DNA of 64,000 bases from Cercis canadensis. Its lineage: Eukaryota > Streptophyta > Magnoliopsida > Fabales > Fabaceae. A model generated the notes under the pieces. It did not search any database. It was not told where the DNA came from and worked only from the letters and a program-made list of their open reading frames with translations. The translations under genes were made by a program, and so were the position numbers. Location: positions 51,183-115,182 of the forward strand of contig QAOA01004360.1 of assembly GCA_003255065.1 (NCBI GenBank). The letters run 5' to 3'. Below are positions 23,460-34,716 of the stretch, one piece after another. Within the stretch, counting starts at the first letter, position 1, and every line of letters starts with the position of its first letter.

Positions 23460-24690
23460 GACTTGTCGTATTTGGAGCAAATACACAGGTGTTTTGATTT
23501 GGAAGACACAAAATTCTTGGACTGGTCTCAGAGGTCAGTTTTATGATCATCTACTTGACCAAACAGCGGGTTTCTATGGTTGTAGATGTGCTGCAGAGCC
23601 AATTCATGTACAGCTCAATCTGGCAACATATTATATAGAGGTGAGTTTCTAAACTGAATTTCTAGTCTTCTGAGTTGGGGTTCTCTGAAATATAATAGAG
23701 GCATCATTTTACAGTACTATAAATATCTTGCGACTTGTTTTATAGTAGGAAGGCAGAAACAATAAGTGTACTGCACTCGTGAAATAATCACATTTCTCTC
23801 TTCAATTTATTACATGGTCTAGTTATGAGCGGAACAGTGTATTTAAGATTGTTTTTGCTTCAAACAGGTTGTGAATACCACATCAGAGGAATTGTACGGG
23901 GTAGCTATTGTAGTCTCAGTATGGTATCTCGAAGGTGCATGTCCATACTACAAAGTTCATGAAGATCTCTTTGTGCGGCCAAAGAAAGTAGCACATTGTT
24001 AGGCCACGACGATCTGAGGGGGACCATAAACCAAATCCCAAATATTTGGGATGAGCTGGGATGTGAAGGACCATTGCATGCATGAACAAAGAGAAGGGTA
24101 CATGTAACTCGGTGGGTCAACTCAGTGAGGGTATATATAACTCTATGGGTCAACTCAGTGTTGCCATGCATTTGGGTTTCTGTTGCAGCTTACGGTTATG
24201 CAGGAATGGACTGGCTTTGGGTCGTGGCAGTCAGCTCTACGTGTAGAAGAAAATGGGCTGCCCATAGTTGGGAGTTTCACGTCATTTTTTAGTTCCATTT
24301 GTTATGCTCTGTTTTTTACGTGTGTTGAGTTCTATTTGTTAGCTGTTAGTTTTCCTTTTATTTCGGTTCATTTTGTACGTGGTTTTGCTTATTTAAAGAG
24401 TCAATGCTTTGGTTAAAGAGGCAAGTATTCTGTGCATTCAAATGGTGGTAGGTTTCTCACCCAAAGAGAAAACAAACTAACTTAACATTATACTCTTTGA
24501 CTGGGACCTATCACACCTGTTATTGAGATGAAGTATCCGAAGAGTGAAACTCCAAAGCCAGTCTATTTTCTTCTTCTGAAACTCTATGACACGTCCGATG
24601 ATAGAATTTTATCTAGAAACTTCTATTGGTTGCATCTTTCTGGTGGAGAATACAAGCTACAAGAGCCACATAGGCGGAGAGAGAGATGAG
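23460..24690 (+). pseudogene. Endo-beta-mannosidase (EBM-like) fragment, copy 2
   Basis: Same exon remnants as copy 1: exon a ends at 23640 before gtgagt, exon b starts at 23868 with VVNTTSEE, and exon c (about 24515-24680) holds KYPKSETPKPVYF and SGGEYKLQEPH (D to E relative to copy 1). It begins right after the N at 23394 with the same short RLK stub. No upstream catalytic region exists, so this is the second representation of one truncated fragment. Confidence 0.75.
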
Positions 24691-24699
24691 AGTGAGAAA

Positions 24700-25218
24700 G
24701 AGATGGCGGAGAGAGAGAGATGAGAGAGAGAAATTTTTTTTTTAATTTTTTTTAAGGTGACATGTAAATAGATTTTTTAAGGTATCACGTCATCATTTAA
24801 CGTGTCACGTGAATTTTTCTATCCAATTTCACTTAATGTTACTAGATGGATGACTAAACTGTCCGACATAATACAAATTTAAAGACTAAATTATCACTAA
24901 AAATTAATAAAATATTAAATTGTCGATAATAACATTTTTCAAAGATGAAAAAAAAATTTTACTCTTCAATTATTGTCAAACAGTAAGACGTACAAAAATA
25001 AACAAGTTTCTCTATTCTTTAGATTATTTCTTCCTTCTCTAAACTCCGTCGAACACCCGCTCAACACAAATTCCATTTGTAACTTAGTGCATTATTTAAC
25101 AAGTACAATGATAATGCATCCAAAAGTCCTTTTAAGAAACTATAATGGAGCAGCTTTTTGGGACTGTGAAGCATGCGTTAGTTGATTTGTGACTTTGTGA
25201 GAGACAAACAAGAAGGTG
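24700..25218. other. Spacer, second block
   Basis: Equivalent of 18151-18686, with a slightly longer GA tract at 24676-24730. No gene is supported. Confidence 0.5.
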
Positions 25219-25492
25219 CCGATTATAAAAGCTAGCAGAAGGCACAGTTATGCAGAAAACTCTTAATTGTATTCGATGACTTTGTTGTTAATATATACAA
25301 GATCCTGTTGGCAGTAGATAATGATCTATTCCTAGTATACAAACTTTTGAATACACGTTAATGATAAGAGATAGGTATGAACAGGTTGTGTAACTAAATT
25401 TGGTTATGTGTGTATCACGTGGCTAATAGATAGATATGCACAGGTTGTGTAACTGAGTTTGGTTGCATGGATGACATGTGTGTATCACGTGG

Positions 25493-27124
25493 TTAATACT
25501 CCTTTATGCCCCCACAAGATGGTGGTGGATAACCGACACCAATCTTGTTCCGAAGTGTCTGAAAATGTGGCCCAGCTAGGGGTTTTGTGAGCAAGTCAGC
25601 GAGTTGGTGAAGAGAGGGGATGTGAGATACACGAAGAGCTTTGGCTGCAACAAGTTCCTGGACAAAGTGATAGTGTATAGAAATGTGTTTCATGCGGGAG
25701 TGGAAGATGGGGTTGGCACATAGGTAGGTGGCACCAATATTATCTGAGTGGATCAAAGGTGATGATGGAAGTTTGACTCCAAGTTCAGTGAGGATGTTTT
25801 GAAGCCAAAGAAGCTCAGCTGCAGTGGAGGCAATGGTTCTATATTCTGCTTTAGTGGAGGAGCGTGCAACAATGCGTTGCTCTTTAGAGGACCAAGAGAT
25901 GGGGTTGCTGCCAAAGTAAGCTATGTATGCTCCTGTTGACCTATGATCAACAGTGTCTCCTGCCCAATCTGCATCACAGTAAGCGACTAGGGAGAGAGGT
26001 TGGCGATGGTGGAGATGAATGCCGAATGTGAGTGTGGATTTGAGATAGCAAAGTAGTCGCTTGAGAGCTTGGTGGTGGTCATCTGTCAGGGCTTGCATGT
26101 GCTGTGCAAGTTTGTTGACAGTGAAGGCAATGTCTGGCCTTGTTAAAGAGAGGTACTGCAGCGAGCCAACCATTTTTCGAAAGACAGTGGCATTGGTGGG
26201 AGGTGAGTCATTAGAGAATTTAAAGGATGGAGCCATGGATGTGCAAACTGGTTTGGCGCCCTGCATGGTGGCTTTTTCCAGTAAATCCCGGATATATTTA
26301 TGCTGGCTGAGAAACAAGCCCTGTGGTGTTGGAACCATTTCTATGCCAAGAAAATAATGCGGGCAGCCAAGGTCTTTGAGTGAAAATTTAATAGATATGG
26401 CAGTTAAGAACTGATCCAGAAACTGTGTATTATTTTCTTTCAATAAAAGGTCATCCACATAGACAAGGAAATAAGTGAGCATTGCACCATGCTTATAGAC
26501 AAAAAGAGAAGTGTCAGATTTGGAGTTAACAAAGCCATAAGTAATTAGAAAGTGGCGAAGGGCATGATACCAAGCACGAGGTGCTTGTTTCAAGCTGTAT
26601 AAGGCTTTCTTGAGCTTGCAAACATAGGTGGGGTATTGCTGGTGCAGGAAACCTAGAGGTTGACGCATATATACTTCTTCAGATAAGTGTCCCTGCCGAA
26701 AGGCATTGTTTACATCTAGATGGCGTAGAGGCCAACCCTTGGCCATTGCAATTGTGAGGACAATTTTAATGGTTTGAGGCTTAATGACGGGACTGTATGT
26801 ATCAAAATAATCAACTCCAGGCCTTTGGTGAAAGCCCTTGGCTACCAGCCAAGCCTTATAGCGGGAAATGGTGCCATCTAGGTTACTTTTGACCCGAAAA
26901 ACCCACTTATTGCCAACAACATTAAGCTTGGGGTGTGGAGGGACTAGATCCCAGGTGCCATTGGTCATGAGGGCAGTAAATTCATCGGACATGGCTTGTC
27001 TCCAGTGGGGAGATTTGAGAGCTTCAGTGACACATGTGGGTTCAAGTGGTGGAGGAATAGGATATTTGGTGACAATGTAGGCATGTTTGGGCTTGAAAAT
27101 GTTGCTTTTAGCTCGGGTGCGCAA
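25493..27124 (-). CDS. Copia RT-RNase H, copy 2 (intact segment)
   Basis: An uninterrupted 543-residue frame holds the reverse transcriptase ([25 protein letters not shown]-like [13 protein letters not shown], then [11 protein letters not shown] as catalytic core) and the RNase H domain (AYCDADWAGDTVDHRSTGAY, STKAEY, LIHSDNIGATYL). It would copy the element's RNA into DNA in cytoplasmic particles. The frame is separated from integrase by a stop at 27314-27316, present in copy 1 as well. Copy 1 has three extra stops in this region. Confidence 0.93.
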   Translation of the reverse strand: MRTRAKSNIFKPKHAYIVTKYPIPPPLEPTCVTEALKSPHWRQAMSDEFTALMTNGTWDLVPPHPKLNVVGNKWVFRVKSNLDGTISRYKAWLVAKGFHQRPGVDYFDTYSPVIKPQTIKIVLTIAMAKGWPLRHLDVNNAFRQGHLSEEVYMRQPLGFLHQQYPTYVCKLKKALYSLKQAPRAWYHALRHFLITYGFVNSKSDTSLFVYKHGAMLTYFLVYVDDLLLKENNTQFLDQFLTAISIKFSLKDLGCPHYFLGIEMVPTPQGLFLSQHKYIRDLLEKATMQGAKPVCTSMAPSFKFSNDSPPTNATVFRKMVGSLQYLSLTRPDIAFTVNKLAQHMQALTDDHHQALKRLLCYLKSTLTFGIHLHHRQPLSLVAYCDADWAGDTVDHRSTGAYIAYFGSNPISWSSKEQRIVARSSTKAEYRTIASTAAELLWLQNILTELGVKLPSSPLIHSDNIGATYLCANPIFHSRMKHISIHYHFVQELVAAKALRVSHIPSLHQLADLLTKPLAGPHFQTLRNKIGVGYPPPSCGGIKEY

Positions 27125-27407
27125 AGGATGGGTGCCAAGTGAAGGGGTGGGATGAGGGAAAGAGATATTACCTTGATCCTGACCTTGAGAGCACGGTGGA
27201 AATACTGCAGAAGGGCCAAGTGCTGGTGCTGGCAGAGGTGGGTCCAGATGTGGTTCTTGGAATGTAGTCGGTGAGGGATTTAAAGGTGGAGAGATAGTAG
27301 AGGTGGGACAGGACTATAGGCAAGGGGTTGGAGTGGGATGGGAGGTGGAAGGAGAGGGTGGAGGTGTGTGGGAATTATGGGGGACAGGTGGCTCAAAGGC
27401 AATAAGA

Positions 27408-28663
27408 TCATGTGGTGCTAATGTGGAGGGAAGTGGGGATAGGGTAGCTTCCGAGAAGGACTGGTGTAAGTTGGCATGAGGAAATTGATTTTCCACAAAG
27501 TTGATATGTCGAGGAAAAATAGGATTTTTGTGTTTTGTAGTCAAAGCAAATAAATGCACTTTGGGTAGGGGAGTACCCAAGGAAGATGCATGGAGAAGAC
27601 CAAGGTTGAAGTTTGTGGGATGTATATGGTTTGAGCCATGGGAAACAAAGGCAGCCAAAGGTGCGGAGTTTTAGGTAATTGGGGTGACGTTGAAAGAGAA
27701 TGAAGAATGGAGTTTGGTGGTGGAGTCCAGGGGTAGGCATGCGGTTAATGAGGTATGCAGCTATGGTAAGTGCATATGACCAGAATTTGGGAGGTAGAGA
27801 GGCTCGAGAAAGAAGACAGCGGACAGTTTCCACAAGATGCCGGTGTTTTCTTTCAGAGAGCCCATTGTGTTCAGGGGTGTAAGGTGGGGTAGTGAAATGA
27901 GAGATGCCATGTGAGTGAAGGTATGGTCGGAGGCCAATGTATTCGCCTCCGTTATCAGTGTAAAGTGTCTTAAGTTTGGAGTTAAAGGCTTTTTCTACCA
28001 GTGCATGAAATGTGGGAAAAATAGAAGAGACATCGGATTTTCGTTTCATTGGATAAAGCCAAACATATTTAGAATAGTGATCAATAAAATAACATAAAAA
28101 CGATAGCCATCAATTGATTGAATGGAACAGGGTCCCCAAATATCAGAGTACATAATGTCCAAAACTCTAGAGCTAGAAATACTAGATTGAGAAAAAGGCT
28201 GTTTGTGGCTTTTATTTGCCAAACAATTAACACAAGAGGGGAGGGGTGATGGGGAGATAGGGAGCTTGTGTTGGTGTAGGATACAGTTGAGAATTGGTGG
28301 GGTAGGGCGACCTAGACGGTGGTGCCAGCGGTGGGAAGAAGGAGTAAGACAAGCAGCAGCAGCAATGGGTTTGATGACATTGGAAGCAAGTTTGTAGACA
28401 TGGTTGTCATTTGGCCCTTGGAGCAGTATCTGACCTGTCCTCAAAGACTTGACCTGAAAACAATGGGTAAAAAATTCCACAGAGACATTATTTTGGTGAC
28501 AAAGTTGTGAGACATATATGAGATTAGTGTTAAGAGAGGGAACATGGAGAACATGAGAGAGATGCAAGGAGGGAGGCAAAGAAATTGAACCAGTGTGGGT
28601 GATAGGGAGGTGGCTGCCATCAGCAATAGTGAGGTTGTTGGGACCATCATATTTAGATGACAC
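27408..28663 (-). pseudogene. Copia integrase region, copy 2 (frameshifted)
   Basis: Holds the N-terminal zinc-binding part (HRWHHRLGRPT, CVNCLANKSHKQ; copy 1 has CLGHPT) and the catalytic core (LYTDNGGEY, EHNGLSERKHRHLVET). A 1-nt deletion near 28093 splits it exactly where copy 1 is split (near 21560). One extra A near 27512 shifts the C-terminal part, a lesion not shared with copy 1. The HLGHP to RLGRP change also hits a zinc-region residue. Confidence 0.88.
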
Positions 28664-28785
28664 GGGGAGATTTCCAAAGTCGTTGGTAATGTGATGAGTG
28701 GCTCCGGAGTCTATGAGCCAGTGTGACTTGGACTGACCAGTTGTGGCAGCAACATGAGCTGAGGGAGCAACATTAGGATTGTTGG

Positions 28786-29652
28786 CTATTTTATAGCAAT
28801 ACTTAGCTGTATGGCCTTTTCGGTTACAGTACTGGCAGAGGAGTGGAGACTGGTGCCTTTGTGGTGTGTCTGTGTTATGAGAGGCAGTAGAAGAGTGATG
28901 CTGAGTGGAGGATCCAGTGGAGCAACGTGGGCGAGAAGAGTAGTGAGATGTGGTACGTCGGACATGGTGAGCGGTGCAGCAGTGGCTGTGTCTTCCTTGT
29001 TCAGGTAAGATTCATAGTCAGTGAGAGTGTCGTATAACTCATCAAAGGAGATAGGTGTCTTGCGCACCCGGAGAGCAGCAGCAACTTCGTTAAACGTGGA
29101 CCCAAGACCACTGAGACAATGGAGAACAAGATCAGGTTCATCCAAAGGGTGGCCAATCATTGTGAGTTCGTCAGAGATACTCTTGATATTTCTGAGATAT
29201 TCAGAGACAGTAGAGGTGCCTTTTGTGAGATGGGAGAGACGATCTTTCAAGGTCATGATGCATGACCGAGAACAGTTGGCAAAAGCTCGACGAAGTTGTT
29301 CCCAAGCTTCTTGTGACGTGGTGGCTTGAGAGATGACAGCCCTTGCATTAATGTCACAGGCTGCCATGAAAGCGAGTAGCAAAAAATGATCCTGGCGGAT
29401 CTAAAAAGTGCACAGGGGGTTCTCAACATCCTCACCATGGTGCTCAATGGTGGGAGGAGGACAAGGGGTTGAGCCGGTGATATACCCAACCAGCCCATAC
29501 CCAATCAACATTGATTTCATTTGCTTGGCCCAGGCAACGTAGTTGTTGCTTTTGAGTTTGATAGCTAAGTTAGAGACATTGATGGTAATGAGGTCAGATA
29601 AGGGGCTATTGGGGTGGAAGGGAACAGAGTTGATGGTGGAAGAGGTGGCCAT
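28786..29652 (-). pseudogene. Copia gag, copy 2 (nonsense)
   Basis: Same gag as 22253-23119, starting at the minus-strand ATG 29652. TAG at 29401-29403 interrupts it where copy 1 encodes Trp. Downstream, the zinc knuckle CQYCNRKGHTAKYC is intact in its own frame, opposite to copy 1. Confidence 0.88.
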
Positions 29653-29733
29653 GGGTGGGAATAAAAGGACGAGTAAAGGAGGTAGAGAACAGAGGGATCG
29701 AACAAAAACCGGTGGCTGGTGAGAGCACTTTTA

Positions 29734-29747
29734 CTGCTCTGATACCA
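29734..29747 (-). other. Copia primer-binding site, copy 2
   Basis: The minus strand reads TGGTATCAGAGCAG flush with the LTR end at 29748, the canonical initiator-tRNA-Met site. Confidence 0.93.
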
Positions 29748-30035
29748 TATAAAAGCTAGGAGAAGGCACAATTATGCAGAAAACTCTTAATTGTATTCGA
29801 TGACTTTGTTGTTAATATATACAAGATTCTGTTGGCAGTAGATAAGGATCTATTCCTAGTATACAAACTTTTGAATACACGTTAATGATAAGAAATAGGT
29901 ATGCACAGGTTGTGTAACTGAATTTGATTATGTGTGTATCACTTGGCTAATAGATAGATATGCACAGGTTGTGTAACTGAGTTTGGTTGCATGGATGACT
30001 TGTGTGTATCACGTGGCTAATACTCCTTTACCGAT

Positions 30036-31704
30036 GAGATACGTTCAATCAAATAAGCATATTGACAAGTACGTAGGGAGCAACTTGGCCACCACAAATC
30101 TAAAATCTTAACAATAAGTTATTGCAAGGGCTTAGGCAAAGGCAAGGCAAGCCGTGTTTTTTACTGGTACCTCCCCTTCCTCATAGCACACATTCATTCG
30201 CATTTCGTCAAACATCTAAGAGAGCTTTCCATTGAATTCTTGTTTCTCTTCTTTCGTCTTCTATTTGTCCTTCCCTTTGAAATGATGGGGGGACTGGGGA
30301 CAGGGGATCCATATCAATCCTTAGCACGCTTCATTAATCACGTTTGAAATGATGCGTGGAATCACGTTTGAGATTCCCAAATTCAAATTACACTGACGTG
30401 TTTTAGTATCATTATCACATACTTAAGATATCAAGCACTAAGATTCTCTTGTATTTCATATGACAATAAGTTAATGATTTAAAGATTTAATAACACCTCA
30501 TCTCGTCATAAAAATAACAAGATTAATGTTAACAGCTTTATTCACTCTAATGGTAACTTGCATATGTTAGTTTCATAGAACTGACTTCCTCTAATCATTC
30601 CCAGTTTTTCTCATTTATTAGAGATTAAAGTGGATAATGGCCTGAAAATTTATGGGTTACTTGCATATATATGTTAGTTTCATAGAACTAACTTCCTCTA
30701 ATCATTCCCAGTTTTTCTCATTTATTAGAAATTACAGTGGATAATGGCCTGAAAATTTATGGGTAACTTGCATATATATGTTAGTTTCGTAGAACTGATA
30801 TCTGATTCCTTTCTGCTATAGAAGAAAATAATGAGTTCGAAAGGTGCCAATGAAGATTGACTAGGATGGGCAGCAAGAGATCCATCTGGGGTTCTATTAA
30901 CTTACAAATTCAGTTGCAGGCATGTATATCTTATTAGATATAATCATTTATACAATTATTTATCCAAATTTTTTTAAAACAAATTATTAATTTAATAGCA
31001 CTTACCTAATTGTCTATCAGTCCACATGATTGTTTAATTATTAATTAGTAGCACTTACTTAATTGTCTATCAATCCACATGATCGTTTAATTCAGTTTCA
31101 TGGAATTCTTTTTAATCGAACTTATTTAGTCGTAAATTAATTGAAGGAAAGTATAGTCTCAAGTAATTTCATTTTAATTGAGGTTATTTGAATTGAGACT
31201 AATTTAGTAGTCACATGTAGCTATTTGTGTCAATGAGACTAATTTAAGGGTGAGTTGACATAATTTAGTAGTCATATGTAGGTGTTTGAATCATGAGACT
31301 AATTTAGAGATGGCTTGAAATTAATTTAATGATCATAAGTAGTTTAGGAGTCTTGAGTAATCAATTCAGATACTTTAGGACTCACTTTTCTTCTTGTGAA
31401 CCAGTTAATTAAGGTTAATTGCATTGCACCTTGAATCCTTGATCACTTTAGTCAAATTGAGACTCATGGGTTCCATGCACATGCTATTCCACTAATTTAG
31501 AACATGTATAAAGACAATTGGATCACTTTAATGAACAGTTTAGCAGAACCAAGGATATGTTAACAAAATGGAATAGCGAATTGAACATCATATAAATTAA
31601 AATTCATACCTTATGCTATAAACATCAATCATCATATATATTGGCATATTCATGTGCCCTATCTTCTGAAATTTGGTAAATCATCAACGTGGTGAAATTC
31701 ATAT
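30036..31704. other. Intergenic DNA with short tandem repeats
   Basis: No gene is supported. A 107-bp unit (gttagtttcatagaact... ) recurs at 30566, 30673 and, partly, 30780. A 53-bp unit (agcacttac...aattgtctatca) recurs at 30997 and 31050. From 31190 to 31330 a degenerate unit containing gagactaattta recurs three times. Confidence 0.65.
30566..30800. repeat. 107-bp tandem repeat, two copies plus partial third
   Basis: Units start at 30566, 30673 and 30780 with a few substitutions between them. Non-coding. Confidence 0.88.
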
Positions 31705-31985
31705 TTCCTTTTATGAAAAACAAGAAACTCTATTAGAAAGACAGGATGAAACAGTACAAAGACAGAAGACATCTTCTGAATCAAATAAAAAAGAGAAAAA
31801 TGATAAACAGAAGTAGGAAAACACATCAGAACAGTTAAACCCTTAAATCCCTCTGAATATTAGACAAACAAACCCAATAGACCATTAATGAGCAGCAAGG
31901 CAATGCGGGAAAAAAATGCTCACTTCTCTCAGAACTAGAAAAACATATGACACATACATCAACCTAAATCAAACTGTTTACAAAG
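31705..31985 (-). mobile_element. Possible LINE 3' end, minus strand
   Basis: On the minus strand it ends ...tcctgtctttctaatagag ttt followed by an A-rich end, resembling the 3' UTR of plant LINEs; it lies head-to-head with the next feature. No coding part is seen, so confidence is low. Confidence 0.3.
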
Positions 31986-31989
31986 AAAA

Positions 31990-32541
31990 GGCTGTTGAAT
32001 TGGGGATATACAGGAAATGTATTGTGTGTATTTTCCACTAGAGTCATTGAAGATAGAGAAGACTTATTCTTTGAATGCTCCTTCACTAAGGATTTGTCAG
32101 CATTGTTTGCACAAAAGTTATATCTATAGGAAAATATTATACTGGGATGATGAACTTAATTGGATTCAATCTTTAAAAGGCTTTACTATTTTGAGCCAGA
32201 TGAATCTTTGGCTTGCTTGGAAAGCTACCATCTATAATATTTCGTGTGAAAGGAATAAGAGAAATTATCATAATTCTTTTTCCACAGAAGCACAAATTTT
32301 TGTTTTGATTAGTAGTGATGTAAGACATAAGCTGTTGTCTTCTTGTTTTAAAAAGAGTGATATAAATAGGGATATACATAAAAGATAGGGAGTTAGAGAG
32401 AATATTTTTTACTGACGAAGTTTATTGTGAGCTTGTCATTGTATCTTGATAGACCTTGAACTTTTGTATAGTTTTTTTGTTTGCTTGTTTGTTATAATAA
32501 AATTCGTTCTGTTTCATAAAAACAAATTAAAAAAAAAAAAC
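31990..32541 (+). mobile_element. LINE 3' fragment (ORF2 tail)
   Basis: The frame to 32388 encodes a short ORF2 C-terminus of the type RICQHCLHKSYIYRKILYWD ... WKATIYNISCERNKRNY, matching the region after the zinc-binding motif of L1-type plant LINEs that lack RNase H. A 3' UTR and an A-rich tail (32524-32541) follow. A different LINE lineage from the RNase H-bearing elements elsewhere in the window. No TSD was found. Confidence 0.6.
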
Positions 32542-32800
32542 AATGTGCTTTGACCTTTCACTAATTTAGAACGAAAAAATGCCAAAATAGCATAACCAAA
32601 TTTAAAAATCAACTAATACTCATGATTTAGAGTCATACTATGTCTCCGTTTCATATAAGCACTTTATAGTATACATTTCAAATTCAAACACATAGGCTCA
32701 CATGATCACTTTTATCATTTATGTACAACTCCGTAGTAGCACAATGTTGATATTGATCCACAATTTGCTTGCATTATATGCTGAGAGTGTGTTTTGTAAT

Positions 32801-33272
32801 AAATAGAATCAATTTGATTTGTATTTTAAAAGTGATTTCTAATTACACATAAAACGATAATATTTGTAAATAAAATAAATTCTTGTCCTAATATTTTTCC
32901 AAACAAGCTTCATCAAAGAATTAATTTATAAATTAATTCAATTCAATAATTTTAATTATTCCAAACACAACCTCAGATAAGTGTGTTGCATCATGTTGAT
33001 GTCAATCCGAAGTTGGCTTGCATTTATTTGCTNTAAATAGAATCAATTTGATTTGTATTTTAAAAGTGATTTCTAATTACACATAAAACGATAATATTTG
33101 TAAATAAAATAAATTCTTGTCCTAATATTTTTCCAAACAAGCTTCATCAAAGAATTAATTTATAAATTAATTCAATTCAATTCAATAATTTTAATTATTC
33201 CAAACACAACCTCAGATAAGTGTGTTGCATCATGTTGATGTCAATCCGAAGTTGGCTTGAATTTATTTGCTC
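32801..33272. repeat. 230-bp segment repeated across N 33033
   Basis: 32802-33032 and 33034-33270 are nearly identical (taaatagaatcaatttgatt ... gttggcttg). The lone N sits exactly at the join, so this is likely contig overlap and not a genomic tandem. Confidence 0.85.
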
Positions 33273-33823
33273 AGGTAAAGGGTGACTTTGTTTCATTTTT
33301 CTTCTCTCCTCTCGTCCATATGTAATACAGGTTCCAAGTCTCTCATTGCTAACAAATGGTGTATCCAGAGATTATGTACATCAATTTCTACTAACATTGT
33401 AGTAATGTTTTTTGGAAGTTCTTTGACTACGACTTTGAATTCTAATATGAAACGCAAAATTTGTGAGGATAACCTCAATAGCACTCAGTCATAGGCCGTT
33501 TGGTAATTTAGAGTGATAATTGAAACTACAAATAATGCTCCAATAAGTTGTTATATAATGCATTGTCATTTGGGAATTATATCTAATATTGTCTAAGTAA
33601 GAATGACATATGTCGAGACAAACTCAAAACTAATATATAAACATCCTCACAAAATACGTTTTGGACAAGATTATATTTATGTTGTTTTCATCATAAAATT
33701 TCCTTGAGTTTCCCATCTTTGTGTTTGCCAAAGCCCGAACTACTATACTATATATCCAAGTTGCTGCAGGCCTATTCCCAGCAATTTATTCTATTTTATT
33801 TTCCTTAACATCATTCAAGCCAC

Positions 33824-33831
33824 TATATATA
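33824..33831 (+). promoter_or_regulatory. Putative TATA box of lectin gene
   Basis: tatatata lies about 50 bp before the lectin ATG at 33880. Confidence 0.5.
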
Positions 33832-33879
33832 GCTGTACTCTACACCTTCTCTACGTACCACAACAAGAAGTCCACAGCC

Positions 33880-34716
33880 ATGGCTATCTCCAACTCAAAA
33901 TCTCCCCTCCTTTCAACGCAAAATGCCTTGTCTGCTCCTCTAATAATCCTTTTCTTTTTCTTCTTGCTACTTAAAAATGTGAAATCAGATTCAGTTTCTT
34001 TCAACTGGCCCAGTTTTTCACCTGATGTGGAAAGCATAAATTTGGTAGGGGATGCTGCTTCATCAGGTGGAGCTCTAAGATTGACAAAAACGGATAAGTT
34101 TAGCAGACCAAACAAACGGAGTGTTGGTCTAGCAGGATATTCCGCACCAATTCAACTCTACGACAAAAGCAGAGGAAAACTCGCAGACTTCACCACAAAG
34201 TTCTCCTTTGTTGTGAATCCCAAAGGTACTCTACCTCATGGCGATGGCTTCACCTTCTTTCTTGCATCACTCGACTATGAAATTTCAGGAAACACAACTG
34301 GTGGATTCCTCGGACTTTTCAATCCTAAAACTGCTTTTGATCCCTCCAAAAACAAAGTTGTAGCTATTGAATTCGACAGCTTTGGAAATGAATGGGATCC
34401 CAAACCTATAGCGGTAGCTCCTCACATTGGAATTGATGTCAACTCCCTTAAGTCGCTGAGGTCTGTGGAATGGCCAATTAATCAAGTACCAGCAGGGTCA
34501 GTAGGAAAAGCCCACATAAACTATAACTCCAAGACCACATTATTAAGTGTGTCGCTAGTTTATAATTCCAATCCTGTTAGGGTTGCTGCTGTCTCACTTG
34601 GAATTGATTTCAGGGCTGTTCTTCCAGAATGGGTTGTAATAGGTTTCACTGCTGCCACTGGAGAGGAGGTTGAAACACATGACATTCTGTCCTGGTCTTT
34701 CACTTCACAACTTTAA
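33880..34716 (+). CDS. Legume-type lectin, soluble (merolectin)
   Basis: Single-exon protein of 278 residues: signal peptide about 1-36, then one legume-lectin beta-sandwich. It likely binds mono- or oligosaccharides in the apoplast or vacuole. Visible binding features: HGDGFTFFLAS with Asp122, TTGGFLGLF, and the metal site IEFDSFGNEWDP (Glu164, Asp166, Asn170, Asp173) with His182 in PHIGID. All are conserved, so Ca/Mn and sugar binding look intact. There is no transmembrane helix or kinase, so it is not a lectin receptor kinase. The frame is open further upstream, but the ATG at 33880 is chosen because it opens the signal peptide and follows a TATA box by about 50 bp. A paralogous pseudogene lies downstream. 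Confidence 0.93.
   Translation: MAISNSKSPLLSTQNALSAPLIILFFFFLLLKNVKSDSVSFNWPSFSPDVESINLVGDAASSGGALRLTKTDKFSRPNKRSVGLAGYSAPIQLYDKSRGKLADFTTKFSFVVNPKGTLPHGDGFTFFLASLDYEISGNTTGGFLGLFNPKTAFDPSKNKVVAIEFDSFGNEWDPKPIAVAPHIGIDVNSLKSLRSVEWPINQVPAGSVGKAHINYNSKTTLLSVSLVYNSNPVRVAAVSLGIDFRAVLPEWVVIGFTAATGEEVETHDILSWSFTSQL

Larger units (their letters stand above)
16872..29926. repeat. 6.5-kb block present twice in tandem, joined at N 23394
   Basis: Block 1 (16872-23393) and block 2 (23395-29926) are colinear throughout: RLK stub, endo-mannosidase fragment, spacer, and Copia element with the same left LTR boundary and TSD. They differ by scattered substitutions and small indels. A lone N at 23394 joins them in the middle of the right LTR of block 1. 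Shared insertion site and flanks mean one ancestral locus, either a real segmental duplication or two haplotypes laid end to end. Confidence 0.92.
25224..30030 (-). mobile_element. Copia retrotransposon copy 2, complete, TSD CCGAT
   Basis: Full-length minus-strand element of 4807 bp. The LTRs are 25224-25506 and 29748-30030, both 283 bp. The 5-bp direct repeat ccgat lies at 25219-25223 and 30031-30035, fixing both ends. With those ends each LTR starts TAAAGGAGTATTA and ends CTTTTATA on the minus strand, a non-canonical TA...TA terminus. Domain order is that of Copia. RT-RNase H is intact, but gag and integrase are broken, so it is non-autonomous. Confidence 0.95.

Noticed and set aside
32017..32388. 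Novel 123-residue protein
   Set aside because: The sequence pattern and A-rich 3' end fit a LINE ORF2 tail.
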